From Corynebacterium tapiri (GTDB lineage Bacteria > Actinomycetota > Actinomycetes > Mycobacteriales > Mycobacteriaceae), in contig NZ_VDHJ01000008.1 of NCBI RefSeq assembly GCF_006334925.1, forward strand, positions 62,001 through 126,000: a stretch of DNA of 64,000 bases. The letters are read 5' to 3'. A program made the position numbers and the translations under genes. Of the stretch, positions 37,109 to 45,176 are shown piece by piece (the stretch's first letter is position 1; the number at the start of each line of letters is the position of its first letter). The notes beneath the pieces are model-generated. The model did no database searches, had not been told where the DNA came from, and worked only from the letters and a program-made list of their open reading frames with translations.

Positions 37109-38317
37109 TTAGCGCACCTTAAAAGCGAGGCGGATGCGGCCGAGCATTCCGTCGAAGGCCAGCTGTGGGGTGACGTTGGCTCGCAGTCGCTCGCGGCATT
37201 GGCGAATCGCATCCTGGGCCTCGACCAGCGCGGGCATCCCACCCTTGTCCGCGAGCTCGCGGGCCAGCGGCTCAAAGTCCGGGTGGACGAGTTCTTCTTC
37301 GGCTTCAGCTGCGAGCATCATGGCATCGCGGTAAATCGCGGCGAAGTCCACCAAAGCCAGGTCCAGGATGTCGGTGCGCGCACGGGTGCGTCGCCGCTTC
37401 TGGTTGGCCTGCAGCTCCTTGATGTCACCGGCACTACCGCGAGTGGATTTGTGCACGCCCTTGCCCTTCGCCCCGTAGCCGAGGGACTCCTCGAGCTTGC
37501 GCAGCTCCTTTTCGTCCTGCTCTTCATAGGTCTCCGCGATTTCCTTGTCCACCGCCTTGAGCAGGGAGTTAACGGCCTGGAAGGCCTGATCGCCGTGGAA
37601 TACTAGCTCCGCGAGGTTGATGGCCTGCGCACGGCGGGCCTGCATGCTGGGCATGTTCACCAGCCGCCGAGCCCGGCCGATGTGATGCAAGGAGGTCACG
37701 GCCGCCAGGTGTGCGTCCTGCGGGGTGGCCTTGTCCTCGTCGACAAGCAACTGGACGATGTGCTGCGTGCTGGGGCTCGGAATGTAGAGGTGCCGGCAGC
37801 GCGAACGAAGGGTGGGCATGAAGTCATCGGGCGCTAAGGAGGGCGCGCACATGAGTATCGCGGTGGAGGCTGGCGGTTCCTCGATCGTCTTGAGCAAGGA
37901 GTTGGCCGCGTGCGCGTTAAGACGATCCGCGTCCTCGATGATGACCACGCGCCATTGGGCAACCGTCGGCAGCGAGTGCGCCGCCGGGATGATGTGATCG
38001 CGGGCCTGGGCGGCCAGGATCTCGGAGCCCTGCGGGATGATTTGGACGATGTCGGTGTGCGCACCGGTGGCGGCATCGATGCAGTTCTGGCAGCGTCCGC
38101 ACCCGATCTCTGCAGAGTCGGAGCACACCAGCGCCTGCGCAAAGGCTCGCGCCGCGACGGAGCGACCAGCCCCGGGCGGACCAGTCAGGACCCACGAGTG
38201 CGTCATCGCGTGGGCATCGGCCCCGTCTTCTCCTCGGGCGGCTGCGACGGCCGCGAATACGGCGTCGCGCACGCGGGGCATATCGGCCAACACTTCAGCC
38301 ACGCTCTTGACGCTCAC
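37109..38317 (-). CDS. holB: DNA polymerase III subunit delta'
   Basis: 402-residue clamp-loader subunit. AAA+ domain with Walker A GPPGAGRSVAARA, a four-Cys zinc module (CGRCQNC and a preceding Cys), Walker-B-like VVIIEDADRL, and sensor region EEPPASTAIL and LRSRCRHLYIP. As usual for actinobacteria it carries an extra charged, Lys/Arg-rich insert (about residues 280-320). GTG 38317 is preceded by TAGGGT with 7 nt spacing, so it looks leaderless; it diverges from the cyclase gene with 32 nt between starts. Confidence 0.93.
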   Translation of the reverse strand: MSVKSVAEVLADMPRVRDAVFAAVAAARGEDGADAHAMTHSWVLTGPPGAGRSVAARAFAQALVCSDSAEIGCGRCQNCIDAATGAHTDIVQIIPQGSEILAAQARDHIIPAAHSLPTVAQWRVVIIEDADRLNAHAANSLLKTIEEPPASTAILMCAPSLAPDDFMPTLRSRCRHLYIPSPSTQHIVQLLVDEDKATPQDAHLAAVTSLHHIGRARRLVNMPSMQARRAQAINLAELVFHGDQAFQAVNSLLKAVDKEIAETYEEQDEKELRKLEESLGYGAKGKGVHKSTRGSAGDIKELQANQKRRRTRARTDILDLALVDFAAIYRDAMMLAAEAEEELVHPDFEPLARELADKGGMPALVEAQDAIRQCRERLRANVTPQLAFDGMLGRIRLAFKVR

Positions 38318-38324
38318 TCCCTAC

Positions 38325-38341
38325 ACCCTAGCGTCTAAAGT
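38325..38341. promoter_or_regulatory. divergent leaderless -10 boxes, holB / cyclase
   Basis: Minus strand TAGGGT (38330-38325) is 7 nt from the holB GTG; plus strand TAAAGT (38336-38341) is 8 nt from the cyclase ATG at 38350. Both promoters must fit in the 32 nt between the genes plus overlapping coding sequence. Confidence 0.5.
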
Positions 38342-38349
38342 AAAACACC

Positions 38350-39876
38350 ATGAGCAGACTGGTACGAGAGCTGAAGTGGCTGTGGTCGACGTCGTGGCCC
38401 CTCTATGCCGCCCTCGTGCTCAGTTGCAACCTCATCGGCGCGGTAGCCACCATGCTGTTTGTGCGCTACCTCCTGCCGCTGCGTGATCCGGCAACCTCGA
38501 CCCTGGGGTCGGTGGAGCTGGGCGCGATCGGCGTCAGCTACGTGGTCTTCGCCATCGTCGTCGGCATCCTGGTCACCCTGCTGCTCTTCAGACCGGTGCT
38601 GGATTGGCAGCGCGACCCGGAGCGACACGACCCCAACATGGTCCGCTCCCTGGTCATGCGCCTGCCCGTGTACCAGGCGGTGGTGTGCGCGGCCGTGTGG
38701 CTGGTGGGAATCGTGTTAGCTGTGGCCATCATCGCCACCACCAGCACGGTCAATGCGATCGCCTCAGGCGCGGCGATGGCGCTGGCGGCCGCCGTGATCG
38801 TGCTGCTCACTTTCCTGCAGGCAGAGCGCCTCGTGCGTCCGGTGGCGGCAGAGGCCCTGGCCCGCCAGTTCGAGGACGCTTCCTTGGAGCCGCCGATCAC
38901 CCACCGGTTGCTGCTCACCTGGATTATCACCTCGGCGGTTCCGATCCTGGGCATCATCATGACGCTGTTGGGTCAGCGCTACGGCCTGCTGAGCAACAAC
39001 CCCGGTGAGGAGATTCCGGCGATCGTCGCGCTGGCGATCATGGCTATCGTCACCGGCTACATCGGCACGACGTTGTCCACCGCCAGCGTCACGGATCCCA
39101 TCCACGAGCTGCAGGCGGCCATCAACCGGGTGCGCCGCGGCGACGCCGACGTGCAGGTAGACATCTACGACGGCTCCGAGATCGGCGTGCTCCAGGCCGG
39201 GTTCAACGAGATGATGCGCGGGCTCAAGGAGCGTCAACGCGTGCGCGACATCTTCGGCGCCTATGTGGGCACCGAGGTGGCCGAGCGCGCCCTCGAGGAG
39301 CAGCCCGAGCTCGGCGGGGAGGACCGCAAGGTGGCGGTGCTCTTTATCGACGTCATCGGCTCCACGACGTTTGCGGTCGATCACTCCCCGGAGGAGGTCG
39401 TCACGGAGCTCAACAAGTTCTTCGAGGTCGTCGTCTCCGTGGTGCACCGCAATAAGGGCATCATCAACAAGTTCCAGGGAGATGCCGCCCTGGCCATCTT
39501 CGGCGCTCCGCTGCAGGTCAATGACGCGACCAGCTGGGCTTTGTCCGCTGCCCGTGAGTTGCGCCAGGAGCTGCGCGACCTGCGCCTCCAGGCGGGCATT
39601 GGTGTGGCCGCGGGTCACGTGGTCGCCGGCAACATCGGTGGCCACGACCGCTTCGAGTACACCGTGATTGGCGACGCGGTCAACCTTGCCGCCCGACTCA
39701 CCGAGCTAGCCAAGGACACCCCGGGGCGTGTGCTCACCAACTCCTCCACCCTGCGCGGCGCCAACGAGGCCGAGCAGGCGCGGTGGACCACCCTGAAGTC
39801 CATCGAGTTGCGTGGGCGCAACAGCATGACCCAGCTCGCCCGGCCAATTCGCGCCACCCTGGCGGATCGCTCCTAA
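38350..39876 (+). CDS. cyaB: membrane-bound class III adenylate cyclase
   Basis: 508-residue cyclase with six N-terminal membrane helices (residues about 15-250), a HAMP linker (TDPIHELQAAINRVRRGD...FNEMMRGL) and a C-terminal catalytic domain: VLFIDVIGSTTF with the metal Asp, FQGDAALAIFGAP with the second metal Asp, and DAVNLAARLTEL. This is the layout of corynebacterial CyaB and mycobacterial Rv3645. It makes cAMP, the ligand of GlxR encoded 20 kb downstream. ATG 38350 is preceded by TAAAGT at 8 nt. The HAMP module suggests that a membrane or external cue modulates activity. Confidence 0.93.
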   Translation: MSRLVRELKWLWSTSWPLYAALVLSCNLIGAVATMLFVRYLLPLRDPATSTLGSVELGAIGVSYVVFAIVVGILVTLLLFRPVLDWQRDPERHDPNMVRSLVMRLPVYQAVVCAAVWLVGIVLAVAIIATTSTVNAIASGAAMALAAAVIVLLTFLQAERLVRPVAAEALARQFEDASLEPPITHRLLLTWIITSAVPILGIIMTLLGQRYGLLSNNPGEEIPAIVALAIMAIVTGYIGTTLSTASVTDPIHELQAAINRVRRGDADVQVDIYDGSEIGVLQAGFNEMMRGLKERQRVRDIFGAYVGTEVAERALEEQPELGGEDRKVAVLFIDVIGSTTFAVDHSPEEVVTELNKFFEVVVSVVHRNKGIINKFQGDAALAIFGAPLQVNDATSWALSAARELRQELRDLRLQAGIGVAAGHVVAGNIGGHDRFEYTVIGDAVNLAARLTELAKDTPGRVLTNSSTLRGANEAEQARWTTLKSIELRGRNSMTQLARPIRATLADRS

Positions 39877-39898
39877 CCCTTGCCAGGGGCGCTCGGTC

Positions 39899-39962
39899 TG
39901 ATCTAGCGTCGAGATCACCGCGACGACGCGGTCTACAGCTGTCATCGACGGGGACGACCCCG
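39899..39962 (+). promoter_or_regulatory. structured leader of the Ca2+/H+ antiporter gene
   Basis: In the 108-nt gap are three consecutive hairpins: TGATCT/AGATCA (39899-39917), ACCGCG/CGCGGT with loop ACGA (39917-39932) and CGGGG/CCCCG with loop ACGA (39949-39962). The last ends 22 nt before the start codon. Two hairpins with identical loops suggest an RNA-level binding site or riboregulator. I do not recognise a known riboswitch class. Confidence 0.4.
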
Positions 39963-39984
39963 ATTAAGGATTTCTCGTCAGAGA

Positions 39985-40977
39985 ATGCCCACTGTCGTCG
40001 CACTCGCCGCTGCCGCGGTAATTGGAATTCTTCCAACCCATTCGCTCCTAGCAGTCTGGGCCATCCTCGGGCTTACGCTTGCGGCCATCGCCTATGCCTC
40101 TACCGGAGTACTGCACCACGCCGAGACCCTGGCCAAGCGGGTTCCCGATCCTTTTGGCACCCTCATCCTCACGATCTCCATCGTGGCCATGGAGGTCATC
40201 CTGCTCAGCGCCGTGTTGTTCGGCCCAGGCGAGCACGCCAGCATTGCCCGCGACTCCACCATGGCCGCACTTGCGCTGGTCATCGGGGCCTTGATTCCGG
40301 TGTCGCTGTGGCTATCCCCGCGCTCGTCTCAGCTACGCCGCTCCGGCTTGGCGACGTACCTTTTCACCCTGGTCACACTGGGCATCCTGGCCTTTGGCGC
40401 GGTGCATCTGCTTCCTAGCCTGTGGGTGGCTGCGCTGACCGCGCTCAGCTATGCGGCCTTTTTGTACCGTCAGCTGGTCACTCATCCGCACGACTTCGCC
40501 AGCAAAGAGGTGGACGCACCAGACACCAGTGCTCACTCCACCGGGGTACACGTGGGCCTGCTCTTGCTGACCGCCGCGCCCATCGTGCTGCTCAGCCACC
40601 ACATGGCCGGGCTGCTCACCCCCGCCCTAGCCAGCATCGGTGCGCCCGGGGCCTGGGCGGGAGTCATCGTGGCTGCCACAGTGCTCCTGCCGGAGGGACT
40701 GACCACGCTGCGAGCGGCCCAGCGCGGTGACTTGCAGCGCGTCTCCAATCTCACCCACGGGGCTTTGACCTCGGTAGTAGGGCTTACCATCCCGGTCGTC
40801 CTGGTCATCGGCGCAGCCACCGGCCAAGCCATCGACCTCACAATCGGTGCCTGGCACGCCGCCACGCTGGCACTCGCGGCCGTAGTCACCGCCGCCCTGT
40901 GGGCCCATCCGCGGCCAGCGCATTGGCTCGCCGCCGCCCACCTCACGGTGGCAGCGGCATTCCTGGCCGGCCTCTAG
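39985..40977 (+). CDS. ChaA-type Ca2+/H+ antiporter
   Basis: 330-residue cation/proton exchanger of the CaCA superfamily with about 11 membrane helices. The first repeat has VLHHAETLAKRVPDPFGTLILTISIVAMEVILL, close to ChaA, and the second repeat ILLPEGLTTLRAAQRGDLQRVSNLTHG holds the second acidic helix. Probably exports Ca2+ (and possibly Na+ or K+) in exchange for protons. ATG 39985 has no good Shine-Dalgarno; AAGGA lies 14 nt away behind the hairpin leader. Ends 9 nt before the convergent topA stop. Confidence 0.85.
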   Translation: MPTVVALAAAAVIGILPTHSLLAVWAILGLTLAAIAYASTGVLHHAETLAKRVPDPFGTLILTISIVAMEVILLSAVLFGPGEHASIARDSTMAALALVIGALIPVSLWLSPRSSQLRRSGLATYLFTLVTLGILAFGAVHLLPSLWVAALTALSYAAFLYRQLVTHPHDFASKEVDAPDTSAHSTGVHVGLLLLTAAPIVLLSHHMAGLLTPALASIGAPGAWAGVIVAATVLLPEGLTTLRAAQRGDLQRVSNLTHGALTSVVGLTIPVVLVIGAATGQAIDLTIGAWHAATLALAAVVTAALWAHPRPAHWLAAAHLTVAAAFLAGL

Positions 40978-40986
40978 GACGGGAAC

Positions 40987-43902
40987 TTACTTGCGGCGGC
41001 TGCCTGCCTTAACCACGCGCTTGGTGGTGCGCTTGACCGAGGACTTTTTCTTCTTCGGCTTAGCGCCACCCTCCGCGGCCTCCTTCGCCCGGCGTTCGGA
41101 GAGCAGCTCGTTGGCGCGGGCATCGGTCAGCGTCTCCGGGGTATCGCCCTTGCGCAGCGAGGCGTTGGTCTCGCCATCGGTGACGTAAGGGCCAAAGCGA
41201 CCGTCCTTGACGCTCATCGGCTTGCCCGAGACGTCGTTGTCGCCCAGCATCTTCAGCGGCGGCTTGGCGGCAGCGCGCCCGCGACGCTTCGGCTCGGCGT
41301 AGATGCGACGGGCCTGCTCGAGGGTCACGGTGAAGATCTCCTCCTCGCTGGCCAGCGATCGGGAGTCGGAGCCCTTCTTCAGGTAGGGGCCGTAGCGACC
41401 GTTCTGGGCGGTGATCATTTCACCGTCAGCCGGGTCGACACCGACCTCGCGCGGCAGGGCCAGCAGCTGCAGTGCCTCCTCCAGGGTCACCGACCCCGGA
41501 TCCATCGAGCTGAGCAGCGATGCGGTTCCGGGCTTGAGCTTGTTCTCCACAAACTCGTTGATCCGCTTTTCCTTCTGCTTCGCAGCGGTCTTGGTGTCCC
41601 AGTTCTTCTTGCGCTTGCCCTCTTCGGCCCGCTGCTTGTCCTCGGCTTCGCGCTCGGCGGCGACGACCTGCTCGGCTTCGGCTTCTGCTCGCTCGCGCTC
41701 GTCGTCACGCACCTGCTCGGTGACGTAGGGGCCGTAGCGGCCCTCCTTAGCCATCACCATGCGGCCGTTGGCCGGGTTTTCGCCCAGCTCGCGCCCGCCC
41801 TGCGGGGTGGCAAACAGCTTCTCGGCCACCTCGAGGGTGAGCTCATCCGGCGTCGTGGCCTCGGGGAGGTTGGCACGCTGGTACTCGGGCTCGCCCTCGC
41901 TGGTGGTGCCCACGATGCGCTCGATGTAGGGCCCATAACGGCCCACGCGCACGGTCACGGCCCTACCCTCGTCGTCCGTGAAGAGCACCAGGGAGTTGAC
42001 CTCGCGGGCGTCGATGGCTTCCAAATTGACGTCGACAAGCGTCTTCAAACCACCGCGAGCCGCGATCGAATCCGCCATATCGTCGCCGGCCTCGGCATCG
42101 CCAAAGTAGAACCCGGTGAGCCACTCGGTGCGGTCCTCCAGGCCCGCTGCGATGGCATCCAGCTGGTCCTCCATCGAGGAGGTGAAGCCGTAATCCACCA
42201 GCGAGGTGAAGTTACGCTCCATAAGGCCCACGACGGCAAACGCGACCCAACTCGGCACCAGGGCATTGCCGCGCGGGTAGACGTATCCGCGGTCCTGAAT
42301 GGTCTTGATGATCGAGGCGTACGTCGACGGGCGCCCGATGCCCAGATCCTCCATCTTCTTCACCAGGCTTGCCTCGGTGTAGCGCGCCGGCGGGTTGGTG
42401 GAGTGGCCATCGGCGCTGATCTGCAGAGCGGTCAGCTCGTCACCCTTGGTTAGCCGCGGCAGGTGGGACTCGTTCTTCTCCCCCGCATCCGCGCTCAGTG
42501 CACGCATGAAGCCCGGGAAGGTGATGGTGCGACCGGTGGCGCTAAATTCCACCTGCTCACCCGAGGAGGCCTGGCCGGTGACGAGCACCTTCATCGAGGT
42601 GCCTCGGGCGTCGGCCATCTGGGAGGCGACGGTGCGGGCCCAGATGAGTTCGTAGAGCTTGAACTCCTCGGCATCGAGCTGGCCGGACAGCTCGCCCGGG
42701 GTGGCAAAGCGGTCGCCGGCGGGACGCACAGCCTCGTGTGCCTCCTGCGAGTTCTTCACCTTGCGCTCATAGCGGCGAGGAGATTCGGAGACGAACTTCT
42801 CGCCGAACAGCTGCCGGGCCTGGCTGCGCGCGGCGTCTAGCCCCTGCTTGGACAGGGCCGTGGAGTCGGTACGCATATAGGTGATGTGGCCGTTTTCGTA
42901 CAGGCGCTGGGCGATGCGCATCGTGCGCTCGGAGGTGAAGTGCAGGCGCCGGCCGGCCTCTTGCTGCAGGGTCGAGGTCATAAACGGTGCCTGCGGCTTG
43001 CGGGAGTACGGCTTTTCCTCCACGGACGCCACGTGCAGCATCGCGCCGTCGAGCCCGGCGGCCAGCTTCTTAGCCACCGCTTCATCGACCACGGTGACAT
43101 CCGACGCGGAGCCCTTGAGGCGGCCGTCGTCACCGAAGTCCCGGCCCTGCGCCACGCGCTTGCCCTCGAGGCCGCTCAGGCGAGCCGAGAACGTGCGCGG
43201 GTTCTCCTCATCGGACTGCGTGTTGCCGGTGTCCAGGTCGGCGGTCAGGTCCCAGAAGTCAGCTGAGACGAAGGCCATCCGCTCGCGTTCACGCTCCACG
43301 ATGACGCGGGTAGCCACCGACTGCACACGTCCGGCGGACAGGCGGGGCATGACCTTCTTCCACAGCACGGGGGAAACCTCGTAGCCGTAGAGGCGGTCCA
43401 AGATGCGGCGGGTCTCCTGCGCGTCGACCAGGTGGTCGTCGATGTCGCGGGTGTTGCGTGCCGCCTCCTGGATGGCGGACTCGGTGATCTCGTTGAACAC
43501 CATGCGCCGCACCGGCACCTTGGGCTTGAGCACCTCCAGCAGGTGCCACGCGATGGCCTCGCCCTCGCGGTCGGGGTCTGTGGCCAGGAAAAGCTGATCG
43601 CACTGCTTGAGCTTGGCCTTGAGGTCGGAGACCTTCTTCTTCTTGTCCGGGCTGACGATGTAGAGCGGCTTGAAACCGTGATCCATGTCCACACCCAAAC
43701 GGGCCCAGGGTTCCTTCTTGTATTTCGCTGGGACGTCGGCGGCACCGCGGGGAAGGTCACGGATGTGACCCACGGAGGCCTCAACGATGTAGCTGGAGCC
43801 CAGGTACTTCTGGATCTTCTTCGCCTTCGTTGCCGACTCCACGATCACCAGGGTCTTGCCGGCTGGCTCCGGGGAGTCGCTGTGGGGAGCGTGAGTAGCC
43901 AC
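40987..43902 (-). CDS. topA: DNA topoisomerase I (type IA)
   Basis: 971-residue enzyme relaxing negative supercoils. Toprim domain LVIVESATKAKKIQKYLG and FLATDPDREGEAIAWHL; active-site tyrosine in ITYMRTDSTALS; DLGIGRPSTYASII; and a C-terminal actinobacterial tail with repeated GRYGPYV modules (four to five copies) and a Lys/Arg-rich end. I start at GTG 43902 (VATHAPHSD) with AGGAAGGA 13 nt upstream; an in-frame GTG at 43941 would add 13 residues. Both starts are downstream of a possible TACTGT box. Confidence 0.94.
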   Translation of the reverse strand: MATHAPHSDSPEPAGKTLVIVESATKAKKIQKYLGSSYIVEASVGHIRDLPRGAADVPAKYKKEPWARLGVDMDHGFKPLYIVSPDKKKKVSDLKAKLKQCDQLFLATDPDREGEAIAWHLLEVLKPKVPVRRMVFNEITESAIQEAARNTRDIDDHLVDAQETRRILDRLYGYEVSPVLWKKVMPRLSAGRVQSVATRVIVERERERMAFVSADFWDLTADLDTGNTQSDEENPRTFSARLSGLEGKRVAQGRDFGDDGRLKGSASDVTVVDEAVAKKLAAGLDGAMLHVASVEEKPYSRKPQAPFMTSTLQQEAGRRLHFTSERTMRIAQRLYENGHITYMRTDSTALSKQGLDAARSQARQLFGEKFVSESPRRYERKVKNSQEAHEAVRPAGDRFATPGELSGQLDAEEFKLYELIWARTVASQMADARGTSMKVLVTGQASSGEQVEFSATGRTITFPGFMRALSADAGEKNESHLPRLTKGDELTALQISADGHSTNPPARYTEASLVKKMEDLGIGRPSTYASIIKTIQDRGYVYPRGNALVPSWVAFAVVGLMERNFTSLVDYGFTSSMEDQLDAIAAGLEDRTEWLTGFYFGDAEAGDDMADSIAARGGLKTLVDVNLEAIDAREVNSLVLFTDDEGRAVTVRVGRYGPYIERIVGTTSEGEPEYQRANLPEATTPDELTLEVAEKLFATPQGGRELGENPANGRMVMAKEGRYGPYVTEQVRDDERERAEAEAEQVVAAEREAEDKQRAEEGKRKKNWDTKTAAKQKEKRINEFVENKLKPGTASLLSSMDPGSVTLEEALQLLALPREVGVDPADGEMITAQNGRYGPYLKKGSDSRSLASEEEIFTVTLEQARRIYAEPKRRGRAAAKPPLKMLGDNDVSGKPMSVKDGRFGPYVTDGETNASLRKGDTPETLTDARANELLSERRAKEAAEGGAKPKKKKSSVKRTTKRVVKAGSRRK

Positions 43903-43941
43903 AGTGTGCTCGTTGTCCTTCCTCGCGAACGGTGTTTTCAC

Positions 43942-43957
43942 CTGTGACGGTACACAG
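43942..43957. promoter_or_regulatory. inverted repeat in the topA promoter
   Basis: Perfect CTGTG-N6-CACAG dyad next to the upstream topA GTG and overlapping the putative TACTGT box on the minus strand. Reminiscent of but differently spaced from GlxR sites (two bases too short), so not called as GlxR. Confidence 0.35.
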
Positions 43958-44050
43958 TATCTAATGGGTCCCCTGCATGCCAGGTACCTTTAGGCGTCGT
44001 TACACTCGCCAACAGTGGCTCGGCAGCCTGGAGAAGCGAAGGGAGTGGCC

Positions 44051-44677
44051 ATGACGGATCAGTTGACCCAATGGGTCGAAGCGGTCATGACGATGCCCTG
44101 GTTATATCCGCTCGTCTCACTCTTTGTTGCCATAGACGCCCTTGTTCCCCTGATCCCCAGCGAGACCGTCCTCAACCTCGCCGGGGCCTGGGCCGGCGCC
44201 ACGGGACGCCCGAATCTGGGTGGAGTCTTCTGGGCGGCGATGGTCGGTGGCATTCTCGGCGACAACGTGCTGTTCTTCTTGGGACGTCGCTATGGTTCGC
44301 GTATCAACCAGTTCCGCCCCAACTCCAAGCCCGGGCGTGCCGTGAACTGGGTCAAGGGGTCGCTGCGCAAGAACGCCGGGGCCACGATCATCATCGCTCG
44401 CTTTATCCCCTGGGGGCGCTGGGTAACAACCCTGTTGCTGGGGTCGGTGAGCTACTCCTGGTTGCTGTTCGTGCTTTACGACGTCCTGGGCCTGGCCCTC
44501 TGGGCCGGAGTCGGCCTGGGCGTGGGCTTTGCGGGAGGCATGCTCTTCCAGGACGCTCCCCTGCTAGCACTGGTAGTAGGCATCGTGGCCGGCACGGCCG
44601 TCGGCCTGGCCATCCAGCGCCTGCAGCTGGCCGTCCTGGAGTGGATGGACGAGCGCCGAGGCCAATCGAAGGCATAA
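44051..44677 (+). CDS. DedA/SNARE-associated family membrane protein
   Basis: 208-residue polytopic protein of the DedA (VTT) family: IDALVPLIPSETVLNLAG with the family acidic/proline signature, GDNVLFFLGRRYG, and ARFIPWGRWVTTLLLG. DedA proteins translocate or recycle lipid carriers in other bacteria; the substrate here is unknown. ATG 44051 follows AAGGGAG; an upstream in-frame GTG at 44015 lacks one. Between topA and csp, matching M. tuberculosis Rv3647c only in position. Confidence 0.82.
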   Translation: MTDQLTQWVEAVMTMPWLYPLVSLFVAIDALVPLIPSETVLNLAGAWAGATGRPNLGGVFWAAMVGGILGDNVLFFLGRRYGSRINQFRPNSKPGRAVNWVKGSLRKNAGATIIIARFIPWGRWVTTLLLGSVSYSWLLFVLYDVLGLALWAGVGLGVGFAGGMLFQDAPLLALVVGIVAGTAVGLAIQRLQLAVLEWMDERRGQSKA

Positions 44678-44709
44678 AAGAAGCGCCCCACCATCAGTTG
44701 GTGAAGCGC
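44676..44709 (-). terminator. rho-independent terminator of the cold-shock gene
   Basis: Minus strand stem GCGCTTCACCA pairing with TGGTGGGGCGC, loop ACTGA, followed by TTCTTTTA. Lies 15 nt after the csp stop and against the DedA stop codon, so it may also stop plus-strand transcripts weakly. Confidence 0.8.
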
Positions 44710-44724
44710 CATCTTTAGTGGTGC

Positions 44725-44928
44725 TTAGAGAGCACGCACCTGCTGAGCCTGCGGGCCCTTAGCGCCCTCGCCGACCTCGAACTCAACCTGCTGGTTCTCC
44801 TCGAGGGTGCGGAAGCCGTTGCCCTGGATCTCGGAGTAGTGAACGAAGACGTCGGAGGAGCCGTCGTCCGGAGCGATGAAGCCGAAGCCCTTTTCAGCGT
44901 TGAACCACTTAACGGTGCCAGTAGCCAT
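44725..44928 (-). CDS. cspA: cold-shock protein (CspA family)
   Basis: 67-residue single cold-shock domain, an RNA/ssDNA-binding OB fold with RNP1 (KGFGFI) and RNP2 (VFVHYS). ATG 44928 has GAAGGA upstream; the open frame beyond (to 45060) is the leader. Preceded by an untranslated region that can form a 9-bp hairpin at 45032-45061 and followed by a clear terminator, so it is a monocistronic unit. Acts as an RNA chaperone. Confidence 0.94.
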   Translation of the reverse strand: MATGTVKWFNAEKGFGFIAPDDGSSDVFVHYSEIQGNGFRTLEENQQVEFEVGEGAKGPQAQQVRAL

Positions 44929-45031
44929 GTTGTTTCCTTCAATCTGATTTCTGTGGGATTGGTCAGCCTTGCCACGTTGGTGACAAACCTGGGTCGGGCC
45001 GAACCACCAAGCCCCCTCAGAGAGGAAACCT

Positions 45032-45061
45032 GGTGCCCGCGTAAACGTCCTTGCGAGCACC
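45032..45061 (-). promoter_or_regulatory. hairpin in the csp leader
   Basis: Minus strand GGTGCTCGC pairs with GCGGGCACC (9 pairs with one G-T), loop 12 nt, about 104 nt before the csp ATG. Cold-shock genes often have structured leaders acting as temperature switches; whether this one does is inference. The rest of 44929-45176 holds nothing else I recognise. Confidence 0.4.
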
Positions 45062-45176
45062 TACGTGTAACTGCGCTAGAAATCCGCGACCACTGCCTAG
45101 TGTGGCACGGTTTAGGGGAAATAGCTTGCTTTAGACTGAAATTTTCCATTGCGGAGCACTACACCCGGGGGTAATC

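Noticed and set aside
39877..39984. Mn2+ (yybP-ykoY) riboswitch
   Set aside because: The conserved GGGGAGTAGC and TCAACA elements are missing, although the downstream gene is a cation transporter.
43942..43957. GlxR site at the topA promoter
   Set aside because: The CTGTG-N6-CACAG dyad has a spacer two bases shorter than the GlxR consensus.
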